Of a DNA stretch of 39,418 nt, positions 19,258 through 27,457 are shown piece by piece. The stretch spans positions 1 to 39,418 of the forward strand of contig NZ_JACYXF010000060.1 of the NCBI RefSeq assembly GCF_015352985.1, in the 5' to 3' direction. The position numbers and the translations under genes are program-made. Origin of the DNA: Noviherbaspirillum malthae. Lineage in GTDB: Bacteria; Pseudomonadota; Gammaproteobacteria; Burkholderiales; Burkholderiaceae_D. How positions within the stretch are numbered: position 1 is the first letter of the stretch; every line of letters starts with the position of its first letter. The notes below the pieces were generated by a model. The model did not search any database and had not been told where the DNA came from. It worked only from the letters and a program-made list of their open reading frames with translations.

Positions 19258-20778
19258 TCATCCCATCCATAGTGCAAGTGCCGCATAACCGCGCCACGGC
19301 GACCAGGCGGCGGCGCGTACGGCGAGCTGTTTTTCGGTCAGGCGTCCGCCATCCTCCGCAGCCGCTTTCTGCAGGCCGAGGTCGCCGGCGGGAAATGCGT
19401 CCGGAAAGCGCAGGGCGCGCAGCGCGATATAGTGCGCGGTCCAGTCGCCGATGCCGCGCACGGTCCTGAGCCTGGCGATGCTGTCCTCCAGCGTGAGACC
19501 GGGCGGCATGTGCAGGCCGCCTTCGGCGGCAAAGCGCGCCAGATTGAGAATGGTTTGCGCTCTGGCTTGCGGCAAACCGATCGCGGCGATATCGGCCGCG
19601 CTTGCCTCGGCCAGAGCGGCAGGCATCGGAAAACCATGCGTGACCCGTTCGAACGGCGTTGCCTCTGCGATGCCGAAACGTGCGACCAGGCGCCCGGACA
19701 GCGTGGTGGCGCCGGCCACGCTGACCTGCTGCCCGAGCACGGCGCGTATGGCCAGCTCGAAGGCATCGAAGGCGCCCGGCACGCGCAGCCCCGGCATGTC
19801 TTTCAGCCGCTCGCCCAGCAAGGCATCGCGGCCCAGGTGGCCGACGATGACCGCGGGATTGGCATCGAGGTCGAACAGCGCGCGCACCCTCGCCACCAGC
19901 GGCATCAGCACGCCGGCCAATGAGGGCGCCACTTCCAGTTCCAGCTGCGCGCGCTCGGGCCGGTGCGTCACGCTCAGCCAGCCGTGGCTTCCGTCCAGGC
20001 TGACGCTGCGCGCATAGCTGCCGCCTCCGCCACCTCTGCCGCTGCCATCCTTATCCGGAATGACCTGCTCCACGCCGGCGATGGCGCGGTGCGACAGATA
20101 GCCCAGCATGCGCGCCCAGTCGAACGGCGGCCGGTAGGCGAGCCGCAAGGTCAGCGCGCCAGGGGCAGCCGGCGCCGCGCTTTCGCCGGCGCGCCGGATG
20201 TCGCCGGGCGCAATGCCGTAGCGCTGCGCGAACAGCGCATTGAAGCGGCGCACGCTGCCGAAGCCGGCGGCAAAGGCGACATCGGCCATCGGCAGCCGGG
20301 TTTCCTGCAGCAGCTTCTTGGCAAACAGCAAGCGCTGCGTCTGCGCCAGCTCGATCGGCGTCACGCCGAAATGCTGCATCAGCACACGCCGCAGCTGCCG
20401 GGAAGACAGCCCGACTTCGCCGGCCAGCCGTTCCAGATTGCCGTCGTTGAGCGCACCGCCGGCGATGCGCTGCCACACCGCATGGGCAAGGTTCTCCTGC
20501 AGCGCATACGGCGCCAGTTCGGGACGGCAGCGCAGGCAGGGGCGAAAACCCGCCGCCTCGGCCGCGGCGGCGCTGCTGAAGAAGCGGCAGGAGGACGGGC
20601 GCGGCGTCTTGACGGTGCAGACCGGCCGGCAGTAGACGCCGGTGGTGGTGACCCCGGTGAAGAACACGCCGTCGAAGCGCGTGTCCTTGGCCGCCAGCGC
20701 GCGGTAGCAGCTGTCGCTATCGAGGCCGCGCAGGCTGTCTGCGAATGGCGGGTCCGGGTGCGTGGGTGAGGTATCCAT
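19258..20778 (-). CDS. Ada-AlkA fusion: alkylation sensor and 3-methyladenine glycosylase
   Basis: A 506-residue fusion. Residues 20-85 are the Ada zinc domain with four Cys in place (VYCRPVC and CLRCRPE); the first Cys in CRP is the expected acceptor for methylphosphotriester methyl groups. Residues 90-190 are an AraC-type helix-turn-helix pair (RLAGEVGLSSRQLRRVL). The rest is AlkA: N-terminal domain near 205-320, then HhH-GPD (VRGIGDWTAHYIALRAL) with the catalytic Asp in FPAGDLGL near 470. It should sense methyl damage, activate transcription and excise alkylated bases. The Ada O6-methylguanine domain is absent and is supplied by ogt downstream. This architecture is known in many bacteria. 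Start ATG 20778. Confidence 0.92.
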   Translation of the reverse strand: MDTSPTHPDPPFADSLRGLDSDSCYRALAAKDTRFDGVFFTGVTTTGVYCRPVCTVKTPRPSSCRFFSSAAAAEAAGFRPCLRCRPELAPYALQENLAHAVWQRIAGGALNDGNLERLAGEVGLSSRQLRRVLMQHFGVTPIELAQTQRLLFAKKLLQETRLPMADVAFAAGFGSVRRFNALFAQRYGIAPGDIRRAGESAAPAAPGALTLRLAYRPPFDWARMLGYLSHRAIAGVEQVIPDKDGSGRGGGGGSYARSVSLDGSHGWLSVTHRPERAQLELEVAPSLAGVLMPLVARVRALFDLDANPAVIVGHLGRDALLGERLKDMPGLRVPGAFDAFELAIRAVLGQQVSVAGATTLSGRLVARFGIAEATPFERVTHGFPMPAALAEASAADIAAIGLPQARAQTILNLARFAAEGGLHMPPGLTLEDSIARLRTVRGIGDWTAHYIALRALRFPDAFPAGDLGLQKAAAEDGGRLTEKQLAVRAAAWSPWRGYAALALWMG

Positions 20779-20999
20779 ATGCGACGTTATACGCGCGGGC
20801 CGGAGGAGCGTCTAGCCGTTTTCGGACACCATCCGGGCAGTCCGCGCCGGCATTCCGTTGCGTGGCTGCCGTAAATCCGTCCCATCGTATTTCTACTACT
20901 TTCCCGGACACACCTGTTTGGAGTAATCTGGCTGGAACCGCAATTGCGTCTGCGGGGCCATCAACATCCGGCATCAAGAAAACCTACAAAGGACGAGAC

Positions 21000-22172
21000 A
21001 TGAGACTTCACCTGCTCGCAGCGGCCGCTGCGATCTGCTGCACCACAGCACTCCACGCAAAAGACATCAAGATCGCCCACGTCTACGACAAGACCGGCCC
21101 GCTCGAAGCCTATGCGAAGCAGACGCAGATCGGCCTGATGATGGGCCTTGACTACGCCACCGGCGGCACCATGACCGTCAACGGCAACAAGCTGGTCGTG
21201 ATCGAGAAGGATACCCAGGGCAAGCCCGACGTCGCCAAGTCGCAGCTCTCGGCTGCCTATGCCGACGACAAGGCCGACATCGCGGTCGGCCCCACCGGCT
21301 CCGGCGTGGCGCTGGCCATGCTGCCGATCGCCGAGGAATACAAGAAGATCCTGATGGTCGAGCCGGCGGTGGCCGACGCCATCACCGGCGACAAGTGGAA
21401 CCGCTACATCTTCCGCACCGGCCGCAACTCCTCGCAGGATGCGATCTCCAACGCGGTCGCGCTGGACAAGGAAGGCACCACGATTGCCACGCTGGCCCAG
21501 GATTATGCATTCGGCCGCGACGGCGTGAAGGCGTTCAAGGAAGCGCTGAAGAAAGCCAAGGTGGTGCACGAGGAATACCTGCCCACCAACACCACCGACT
21601 TCACCGCCGGTGCCCAGCGCCTGTTCGATTCGCTCAAGGACAAGCCGGGCCGCAAGGTCATCTTCATCATCTGGGCCGGCGCCGGCAATCCGTTCAAGAT
21701 CGCCGACCTTGATCCGAAACGCTACGGCATCGAGATCGCCACCGGCGGCAACATCCTGCCGGCCATGGCTTCGTACAAGAACTTCCCCGGCATGGAAGGC
21801 GCGACCTACTACTACTTCGGCATTCCGAAAAACCCGGTCAACAACTGGCTGGTGTCCGAGCATTACAAGCGCTACAAGGCTCCGCCCGATTTCTTCACCG
21901 CCGGCGGCATGTCGGCCGGCATCGCGCTGGTCGAGGCCCTCAAGAAGACCAACGGCGACACCAATACCGAGAAGCTGATCACCGCGATGGAAGGCATGAG
22001 CTTCGAATCGCCCAAGGGCAAGATGACCTTCCGCAAGGAAGACCACCAGGCGCTGCAGTCGATGTACCACTTCAAGATCAAGGTCGATCCCGCCTTCCCG
22101 TGGGGCGTGCCCGACCTGGTGCGCGAGATCAAGATCGAGGACATGAACATCCCGATCAGGAACAAGCGCTGA
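21000..22172 (+). CDS. ABC transporter substrate-binding protein (branched-chain amino acid type)
   Basis: A 390-residue periplasmic binding protein of the LivJ-like (Peripla_BP_6) family. A signal peptide (MRLHLLAAAAAICCTTALHA) precedes KDIKIAHVYDKTGPLEAYA, the usual family start around the ligand cleft. No transmembrane segment follows. Family members bind branched-chain amino acids, amides, urea or aromatic acids; the ligand is not readable here. The ATG at 21000 is supported by AAAGGACGAG. It is the first gene of a six-gene operon, with a stem-loop before the next gene, which fits the common pattern of more binding protein than transporter. Confidence 0.92.
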   Translation: MRLHLLAAAAAICCTTALHAKDIKIAHVYDKTGPLEAYAKQTQIGLMMGLDYATGGTMTVNGNKLVVIEKDTQGKPDVAKSQLSAAYADDKADIAVGPTGSGVALAMLPIAEEYKKILMVEPAVADAITGDKWNRYIFRTGRNSSQDAISNAVALDKEGTTIATLAQDYAFGRDGVKAFKEALKKAKVVHEEYLPTNTTDFTAGAQRLFDSLKDKPGRKVIFIIWAGAGNPFKIADLDPKRYGIEIATGGNILPAMASYKNFPGMEGATYYYFGIPKNPVNNWLVSEHYKRYKAPPDFFTAGGMSAGIALVEALKKTNGDTNTEKLITAMEGMSFESPKGKMTFRKEDHQALQSMYHFKIKVDPAFPWGVPDLVREIKIEDMNIPIRNKR

Positions 22173-22211
22173 TCGCAGCACACCCCAAGCAGCTGAAAAC
22201 CTGAAGACCCG

Positions 22212-22243
22212 AGCCACCCGCCCGCCAACGCCGGCGGATGGCT
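22212..22243 (+). promoter_or_regulatory. Intercistronic stem-loop after the binding-protein gene
   Basis: AGCCACCCGCC (22212-22222) pairs with GGCGGATGGCT (22233-22243) with one mismatch and a 10-base loop, followed by TGTTTCG. It lies between the binding protein and the first ATPase and may stabilise the upstream message or act as a leaky terminator. Confidence 0.6.
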
Positions 22244-22268
22244 TGTTTCGACTTTGCGGAGACTCTGC

Positions 22269-23048
22269 ATGCCCGCGCATCAAGCCTCATCCCTGGAAAC
22301 CCGCGATCTCACGATACGCTTCGGCGGCCATGTCGCCGTCAATGCGGTGTCGTGCACCTTCGCGCCCGGCACGCTGACGGCTATCGTCGGCCCCAACGGC
22401 GCCGGCAAGACCACCTACTTCAACCTGATTTCCGGCCAGCTGAAAGCCAGCGCAGGACAGGTGCTGCTCAACGGCCGCGACATTTCCGCATTGCCGGCAT
22501 CGGCCCGCACCCATGCCGGGCTGGGACGCGCCTTCCAGCTGACCAGCCTGTTCCCGAACCTGAGCGTGATGGAAAACGTGCGGCTGGCGCTGCAGTCGCG
22601 CCGCCAGGTCGGTCTCGACATGTGGAACGTCTGGAGCCGCCACCGCACGCTGATCGAGCGCGCCGAAGAGCTGCTGGAAAGCGTGGCGCTGGCGGCCAAG
22701 CGCGACGTGCAGGCGGCGGCGCTGCCGCACGGCGACCAGCGCAAGCTGGAAGTCGGGCTGCTGATGGCGCTCGACCCCGAGGTCTACATGTTCGACGAGC
22801 CGACCGCCGGCATGAGCGTCGACGAAGTGCCGGTGATCCTCGACCTGATCCGCGCGTTGAAGGCGCGCGGCGACAAGACCATCCTGCTGGTCGAACACAA
22901 GATGGATGTGGTGCGCGAACTCGCCGACCGCATCATCGTGCTGCACAACGGCACCCTGATGGCCGACGGCGATCCGGAAGCCGTGATCGCCTCACCCGTG
23001 GTGCAGCAAGCCTATCTCGGCCTGGCGCCGGTGGAGGAAGCCGCATGA
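22269..23048 (+). CDS. ABC transporter ATPase, LivG type
   Basis: A 259-residue cytoplasmic ATPase. Walker A is GPNGAGKTT (about 44-52), the signature region is LPHGDQRKLEVG, a variant of LSGGQ usual for LivG proteins, and Walker B is VYMFDEPTAG with the catalytic Glu. A His switch follows in LLVEHKMDVV. The long insert after the Q-loop (LFPNLSVMENVRLALQSRR) is normal for LivG. I chose ATG 22269, which has GGAGA nine bases upstream; TTG 22254 is less likely. The stop overlaps the next start (ATGA), so the two ATPases are translationally coupled and should form a heterodimer. Confidence 0.93.
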   Translation: MPAHQASSLETRDLTIRFGGHVAVNAVSCTFAPGTLTAIVGPNGAGKTTYFNLISGQLKASAGQVLLNGRDISALPASARTHAGLGRAFQLTSLFPNLSVMENVRLALQSRRQVGLDMWNVWSRHRTLIERAEELLESVALAAKRDVQAAALPHGDQRKLEVGLLMALDPEVYMFDEPTAGMSVDEVPVILDLIRALKARGDKTILLVEHKMDVVRELADRIIVLHNGTLMADGDPEAVIASPVVQQAYLGLAPVEEAA

Positions 23049-23794
23049 ACCAATCGCAATCGCAGCCGCTGCTGAAACTGGAAGGCGTGCACACGCACAT
23101 CGGCGCCTATCACATCCTGCACGGCGTCGACCTTGAGGTGCCGCGCGGGCAGCTGACCATGCTGCTCGGCCGCAACGGCGCCGGCAAGACCACCACGCTG
23201 CGCACCATCATGGGCCTGTGGCAGGCGTCGCAGGGCCGCATCAGTTTCGACGGCCGCGACATCACGGCCGCGAGCACGCCCGATATCTCGCAGGCCGGCA
23301 TTGCCTACGTGCCGGAGAACATGGGCATCTTCGCCGACCTGACGGTGAAGGAAAACATGCTGCTGGCCGCGCGCTCGGCGCGCAGCATCGACGATATCGA
23401 CAGCAAGCGCCTGGACTGGATCTTCACGCTGTTTCCGGCGATGAAGAAATTCTGGCTGCATCCGGCCGGCAAGCTGTCCGGCGGACAGAAGCAGATGCTG
23501 GCGGTCTCGCGCGCCATCGTCGAGCCGCGCAAGCTGCTGCTGATCGACGAGCCGAGCAAGGGCCTGGCGCCGGCCATCATCGCCAACATGATCGCCGCCT
23601 TCCGAGAGCTGAAGCAGACCGATACCACCATCCTGCTGGTCGAGCAGAATTTCAATTTCGCCAGGCAGCTCGGCGACACCGTTGCCGTCATGGACGACGG
23701 CAGGATCGTGCATACCGGACTGATGGCCGAACTCGCCGAGGATGAAGCGCTGCAAACGCGCCTGCTCGGCCTGTCGCTGGCCGCGCACCACTAA
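23045..23794 (+). CDS. ABC transporter ATPase, LivF type
   Basis: A 249-residue ATPase, the partner of the LivG-type gene just upstream, whose stop codon it overlaps by four bases. Walker A is GRNGAGKTT (about 41-49), the signature is LSGGQKQML, Walker B is KLLLIDEPSKGLAP, and the switch region is ILLVEQNFNF, where the usual His is Asn/Gln-like as in other LivF proteins. It powers import through the two permeases that follow. Confidence 0.93.
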   Translation: MNQSQSQPLLKLEGVHTHIGAYHILHGVDLEVPRGQLTMLLGRNGAGKTTTLRTIMGLWQASQGRISFDGRDITAASTPDISQAGIAYVPENMGIFADLTVKENMLLAARSARSIDDIDSKRLDWIFTLFPAMKKFWLHPAGKLSGGQKQMLAVSRAIVEPRKLLLIDEPSKGLAPAIIANMIAAFRELKQTDTTILLVEQNFNFARQLGDTVAVMDDGRIVHTGLMAELAEDEALQTRLLGLSLAAHH

Positions 23795-23803
23795 GGACAC
23801 TTC

Positions 23804-24886
23804 ATGGATCAGACGCCTACTCTCAATCCCGTGGTTCCGCCCGCGCCCGCCCCCAATACCGTCAATGCCGCCGGTTCGGGCGCACCCGAACCGGCGGCAT
23901 TGCCCGTCACCCGCCAGATCGACTGGGCGCCGCTGGCGCTGGTGCCGGCGCTCGCGCTGGCCGCCCTGCCCTTCATCGGCTCGATGCCGACCTGGATCAC
24001 GCTCACCGCCGCAGGCCTGGCGATGGGCATGATCATCTTCATTATCGCCTCGGGCCTGACGCTGATCTTCGGCCTGATGGACGTGCTCAACTTCGGCCAC
24101 GGCGTCTTCATCGCGCTCGGCGCCTTCGTCGCGGTATCGGTAATGGGCGCGCTGCCCGACTGGGCCGGCGCCGACAGCCTGCTGCTGAACCTCGGCGCGC
24201 TGGCGGCCGCCATGGTTGCGGCCATGATCGTGGCCGGCGTGCTCGGGGCGGTGTTCGAGCGCGTACTGGTGCGGGTGGTCTACGGCCAGCACCTGAAGCA
24301 GATCCTGATCACCATGGGCGGCATGGTGGTCGGCGAAGAACTGATCAAGGTCATCTGGGGCCCGGCGCAGATCCCGCTGCCGCTGCCGGCCGCGCTGCGC
24401 GGCTCGGTGCTGCTCGGCGATGCGGCGATCGAGAAATACCGGCTGATCGCGGTGGTAGTCGGCCTTGCGGTGTTCGCGGCGCTGGTGCTGGTGCTGAACC
24501 GCACCAAGCTCGGCCTCCTGATCCGCGCCGGCGTGCAGGACCGCGAGATGGTGGAAAGCCTCGGCTACCGCATCCGCCGCCTGTTCGTCGGCGTCTTCAT
24601 CGCCGGCTCCGCGCTGGCCGGCCTGGGCGGCGTGATGTGGGGCCTGTACCAGCAGAACGTGATTCCCCAGATGGGCGCGCAGGTCAACGTGCTGATCTTC
24701 ATCGTGATCATCATCGGCGGCCTCGGCTCCACCGGCGGCTGCTTCCTCGGCGCCCTGCTGGTCGGCCTCTTGGCCAACTACACCGGCTTCCTCGCACCCA
24801 AGGTCGCACTCTTTTCCAACATCATCCTGATGGTCGCCATCCTGTTGTGGCGTCCACAGGGCGTCTATCCGGTGACCAGCAGATGA
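23804..24886 (+). CDS. Branched-chain-type ABC permease, LivH type
   Basis: A 360-residue inner-membrane permease with about eight to nine hydrophobic segments. The family motif GLTLIFGLMDVLNFGHG lies near 81-97, and the second conserved block VIIIGGLGSTGGCFLGAL is near 300. It has an unusually long soluble N-terminus of about 45 residues rich in Pro, Ala and Asn before the first segment, which most LivH proteins lack. The ATG at 23804 has AAGGACA upstream. The stop overlaps the next gene by four bases. Confidence 0.92.
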   Translation: MDQTPTLNPVVPPAPAPNTVNAAGSGAPEPAALPVTRQIDWAPLALVPALALAALPFIGSMPTWITLTAAGLAMGMIIFIIASGLTLIFGLMDVLNFGHGVFIALGAFVAVSVMGALPDWAGADSLLLNLGALAAAMVAAMIVAGVLGAVFERVLVRVVYGQHLKQILITMGGMVVGEELIKVIWGPAQIPLPLPAALRGSVLLGDAAIEKYRLIAVVVGLAVFAALVLVLNRTKLGLLIRAGVQDREMVESLGYRIRRLFVGVFIAGSALAGLGGVMWGLYQQNVIPQMGAQVNVLIFIVIIIGGLGSTGGCFLGALLVGLLANYTGFLAPKVALFSNIILMVAILLWRPQGVYPVTSR

Positions 24887-25947
24887 TCAGCCGACTCCTT
24901 TCCCATGACATGCCGCGCAGCCGCGTGCTGGCGGTGATCCTCACCGTGATCGTGCTCGGGCTGGCCTTCGCGCCCTTCCTGTTTCCGGGCGCGAAGTCGC
25001 TCAACGTGGCAGCCAAGATCCTGATCTTTATCGTGCTGGTCGCCAGCTACGACCTGCTCCTCGGCTATACCGGCATCGTGTCGTTTGCCCACACCATGTT
25101 CTTCGGCATCGGCGCCTACGGCATTGCGATTGCCAGCACGCGCTTCGGCGCCGGCTGGAGCAGCCTGGTGATTGGCGCCGCCGGCGCGGTGGTGCTGTCG
25201 CTGCTGCTGTCGCTGGTAATCGGCCTGTTCTCGCTGCGGGTGCGCGCGATCTTCTACGCGATGATCACGCTGGCGGTGGCCTCGGCCTTCCAGACGCTGG
25301 CCTCGCAGTTGTCGGAAATCACCGGCGGCGAGGACGGCCTGAACTTCAAGCTGCCCGACGTGCTCGCGCCCTCGTTCTCGCTCAGCGAGAATCTCTTCCT
25401 CGGCGTTTCGCTCGACGGCAGGCTGATCACCTACTACCTGGTGTTCGTCATTGCCGCGCTGCTGTTCCTGGCCATGCTGCGCATCGTCAATTCGCCGTTC
25501 GGCCGCGTGCTGCAGGCCATCCGCGAGAACGACTTCCGCGCCGAGGCGATCGGCTACCGCACGGTGGTCTACCGCACCTGGTCGAATGTGCTGGCGGCGG
25601 TGTTCGCCACGCTTGCCGGCTGCCTCCTGGCAATCTGGCTGCGCTACAACGGTCCCGATACCTCGCTGTCCTTCGAGATCATGATCGACATCCTGCTCAT
25701 CGTGGTGATCGGCGGCATGGGCACGATGTACGGCGCGATCTTCGGCGCCACCGCCTTCCTGCTGGCGCAAAGCTATCTGCAGGATTTGATGGGGCTGGCT
25801 TCGGGAGCGACGCAGTCGGTGCCGCTGCTGTCGGCGCTGCTGTCGCCGGACCGCTGGCTGCTGTGGCTCGGCATCCTGTTCATCCTGTCGGTCTATTTCT
25901 TCCCGACCGGGCTGGTCGGCAAGCTGCGCAGCAGGAGCGCCGCATGA
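24883..25947 (+). CDS. Branched-chain-type ABC permease, LivM type
   Basis: A 354-residue inner-membrane permease. Hydrophobic segments run through most of its length; the family block YDLLLGYTGIVSFAHTMFFG is near 55-75, and VVIGGMGTMYGAIFGA is near 270-285, with the EAA-like loop RAIRENDFRAEAIGY (here QAIRENDF) at about 210-225. It pairs with the LivH-type protein to form the channel. The stop codon overlaps the start of the following hydrolase (ATGATG), an operon-internal coupling. Confidence 0.92.
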   Translation: MISRLLSHDMPRSRVLAVILTVIVLGLAFAPFLFPGAKSLNVAAKILIFIVLVASYDLLLGYTGIVSFAHTMFFGIGAYGIAIASTRFGAGWSSLVIGAAGAVVLSLLLSLVIGLFSLRVRAIFYAMITLAVASAFQTLASQLSEITGGEDGLNFKLPDVLAPSFSLSENLFLGVSLDGRLITYYLVFVIAALLFLAMLRIVNSPFGRVLQAIRENDFRAEAIGYRTVVYRTWSNVLAAVFATLAGCLLAIWLRYNGPDTSLSFEIMIDILLIVVIGGMGTMYGAIFGATAFLLAQSYLQDLMGLASGATQSVPLLSALLSPDRWLLWLGILFILSVYFFPTGLVGKLRSRSAA

Positions 25948-26780
25948 TGCCCTCCTCCCATTACCTGCGGTGCTGCGAGCGGGAAATCCACTATGTCGAA
26001 TGGGGCAGGCGCGGCCTGCCGCCGGTCATCATGTGGCACGGCCTGGCGCGCACCGGGCGCGATTTCGACGACCTGGCCGAGGCGCTGGCCGATAGCTATC
26101 ACATCATCTGCCCCGATACATTGGGACGCGGCTTTTCGCAATGGAGCCCGGACCCGGACAACGAGTACTGCCTCGCCTTCTACGCGCGCATCGCGCGCGA
26201 ACTCGCCGATCAGCTGGGATTCGGCACCATGCGCTGGGTCGGCACCTCGATGGGCGGCGCCATCGGCACGGTGGCTGCGGCCACCACGCTCAAGGGCCGC
26301 ATCAGCCGCCTGGTACTCAACGACAACGGCCCGGCATTGGCCGGCGCAGCCATCGAAAGAATCAAGGCCTATGCCGGCCATCCGCCGATGTTCGGAACCA
26401 TGCAGGAATTCGAACAATTCCTGCGCACCGTCTACAAGCCCTACGGCTGGCAGAGCGATGCGCAGTGGCGCCGCATGGCCGAGACCTCGGCGCGGCGCAT
26501 GCCGGACGGGAAGATCACGCCGCACTACGATCCGGCGATGGTGCGCCAGTTCTTCGTCCATCCGGACGACTATGCGCTGTGGGATCATTACGACACGCTG
26601 ACGATGCCAACGCTGGTGATGCGCGGCATCGATTCAGACCTGCTGCTGCAGGAGACCGCCGAGGAAATGACGCGGCGCGGCCCCTGCGCCACGCTGGCCG
26701 TGATTCCCGGCTGCGGCCACGCGCCCGCGCTCAACGTGCCGGAACAGATCGGCCTGATCCGCGACTTTCTGCAGCGCTGA
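25944..26780 (+). CDS. Alpha/beta hydrolase coupled to the transporter
   Basis: A 278-residue alpha/beta-fold hydrolase. The nucleophile elbow GTSMGG gives Ser102, the acid is Asp230 or Asp232 in MRGIDSD and the base is His259 in GCGHAP; HG (WHGLARTG) near 32 forms the oxyanion hole. No signal peptide is visible, so it acts in the cytoplasm. The family includes esterases, lactonases, C-C hydrolases and dehalogenases; no motif narrows this further. The start overlaps the stop of the LivM-type gene by four bases, so expression is tied to the importer, and its substrate may be the imported compound or a derivative. ATG 25947 is an equally possible start. Confidence 0.88.
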   Translation: MMPSSHYLRCCEREIHYVEWGRRGLPPVIMWHGLARTGRDFDDLAEALADSYHIICPDTLGRGFSQWSPDPDNEYCLAFYARIARELADQLGFGTMRWVGTSMGGAIGTVAAATTLKGRISRLVLNDNGPALAGAAIERIKAYAGHPPMFGTMQEFEQFLRTVYKPYGWQSDAQWRRMAETSARRMPDGKITPHYDPAMVRQFFVHPDDYALWDHYDTLTMPTLVMRGIDSDLLLQETAEEMTRRGPCATLAVIPGCGHAPALNVPEQIGLIRDFLQR

Positions 26781-26798
26781 ATCAAGCGCCGGCGTATA

Positions 26799-27158
26799 TC
26801 AGACGCCGGCCAACAGCGCAGTCAACGCCAGCACCGCCGGTACGGTCTGCACGAACAAGATACGTTTTTGGACCGTCAGCGCGCCCCAAATGCCGGCGAC
26901 CGCCACGCACGAGAGGCCGAACATCGCAAAGGCATTGGCTACCGCGGCATCGCCGTGCAGCAGCGCGACTGCCAGCGCGGCGGCGAGAAAGCCGTTGTAG
27001 CATCCCTGGTTCGACATCGCCGGCGCCATCGACTCCACCTGCGCATCGCTGAGGCCAAATACCTTGCGCCCGCGCGTGCGAAACAGCACGGTTTCCAGCA
27101 GGAAGATGTAGACGTGGATAAGAAGCACAACGCCGATGAGTATTCGTGCAAGCAGCAT
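26799..27158 (-). CDS. DUF1304 membrane protein
   Basis: A 119-residue inner-membrane protein with about four hydrophobic segments. It matches the DUF1304 family along its length (starts MLLARILIGVVLLIHVYIF; conserved NQGCYNGFLAA near 49-59). No function is established for the family; carrier or stress roles have been guessed from context only. The ATG at 27158 has GGGAGGT on the minus strand six bases upstream, so the longer reading frame reaching to 27332 is not the real start. It converges on the hydrolase and is divergent from the GGDEF-EAL gene. Confidence 0.85.
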   Translation of the reverse strand: MLLARILIGVVLLIHVYIFLLETVLFRTRGRKVFGLSDAQVESMAPAMSNQGCYNGFLAAALAVALLHGDAAVANAFAMFGLSCVAVAGIWGALTVQKRILFVQTVPAVLALTALLAGV

Positions 27159-27457
27159 GCGGACCTCCCTTGTCCTGTTTTGAATGCGGTGCGCTGAATG
27201 ACCTGGAGTCATGGTAACAGCCTTCGCCGCCGACCGGCCGGCTGAACTTTTGCGGTACATTCCGCTCTTCCTACCATGAATGCGCAATCCGTTCGAGCGC
27301 CACAAGATGCGCGCGGACGGCACAACCATCAAAGACAGCGCATATCACCGACGCAATGCGTACCGGAGCGCATGGGGTCGATACGGCGACGAGCCGCATC
27401 GATAGGAAGCTGCTTGCAGCACGGCAGGCCAGACACATGGTGCCGGAGCAGGGAGAA

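Noticed and set aside
26799..27332. Longer 177-codon version of the DUF1304 gene
   Set aside because: The family begins at the internal ATG 27158, which has an excellent ribosome binding site.
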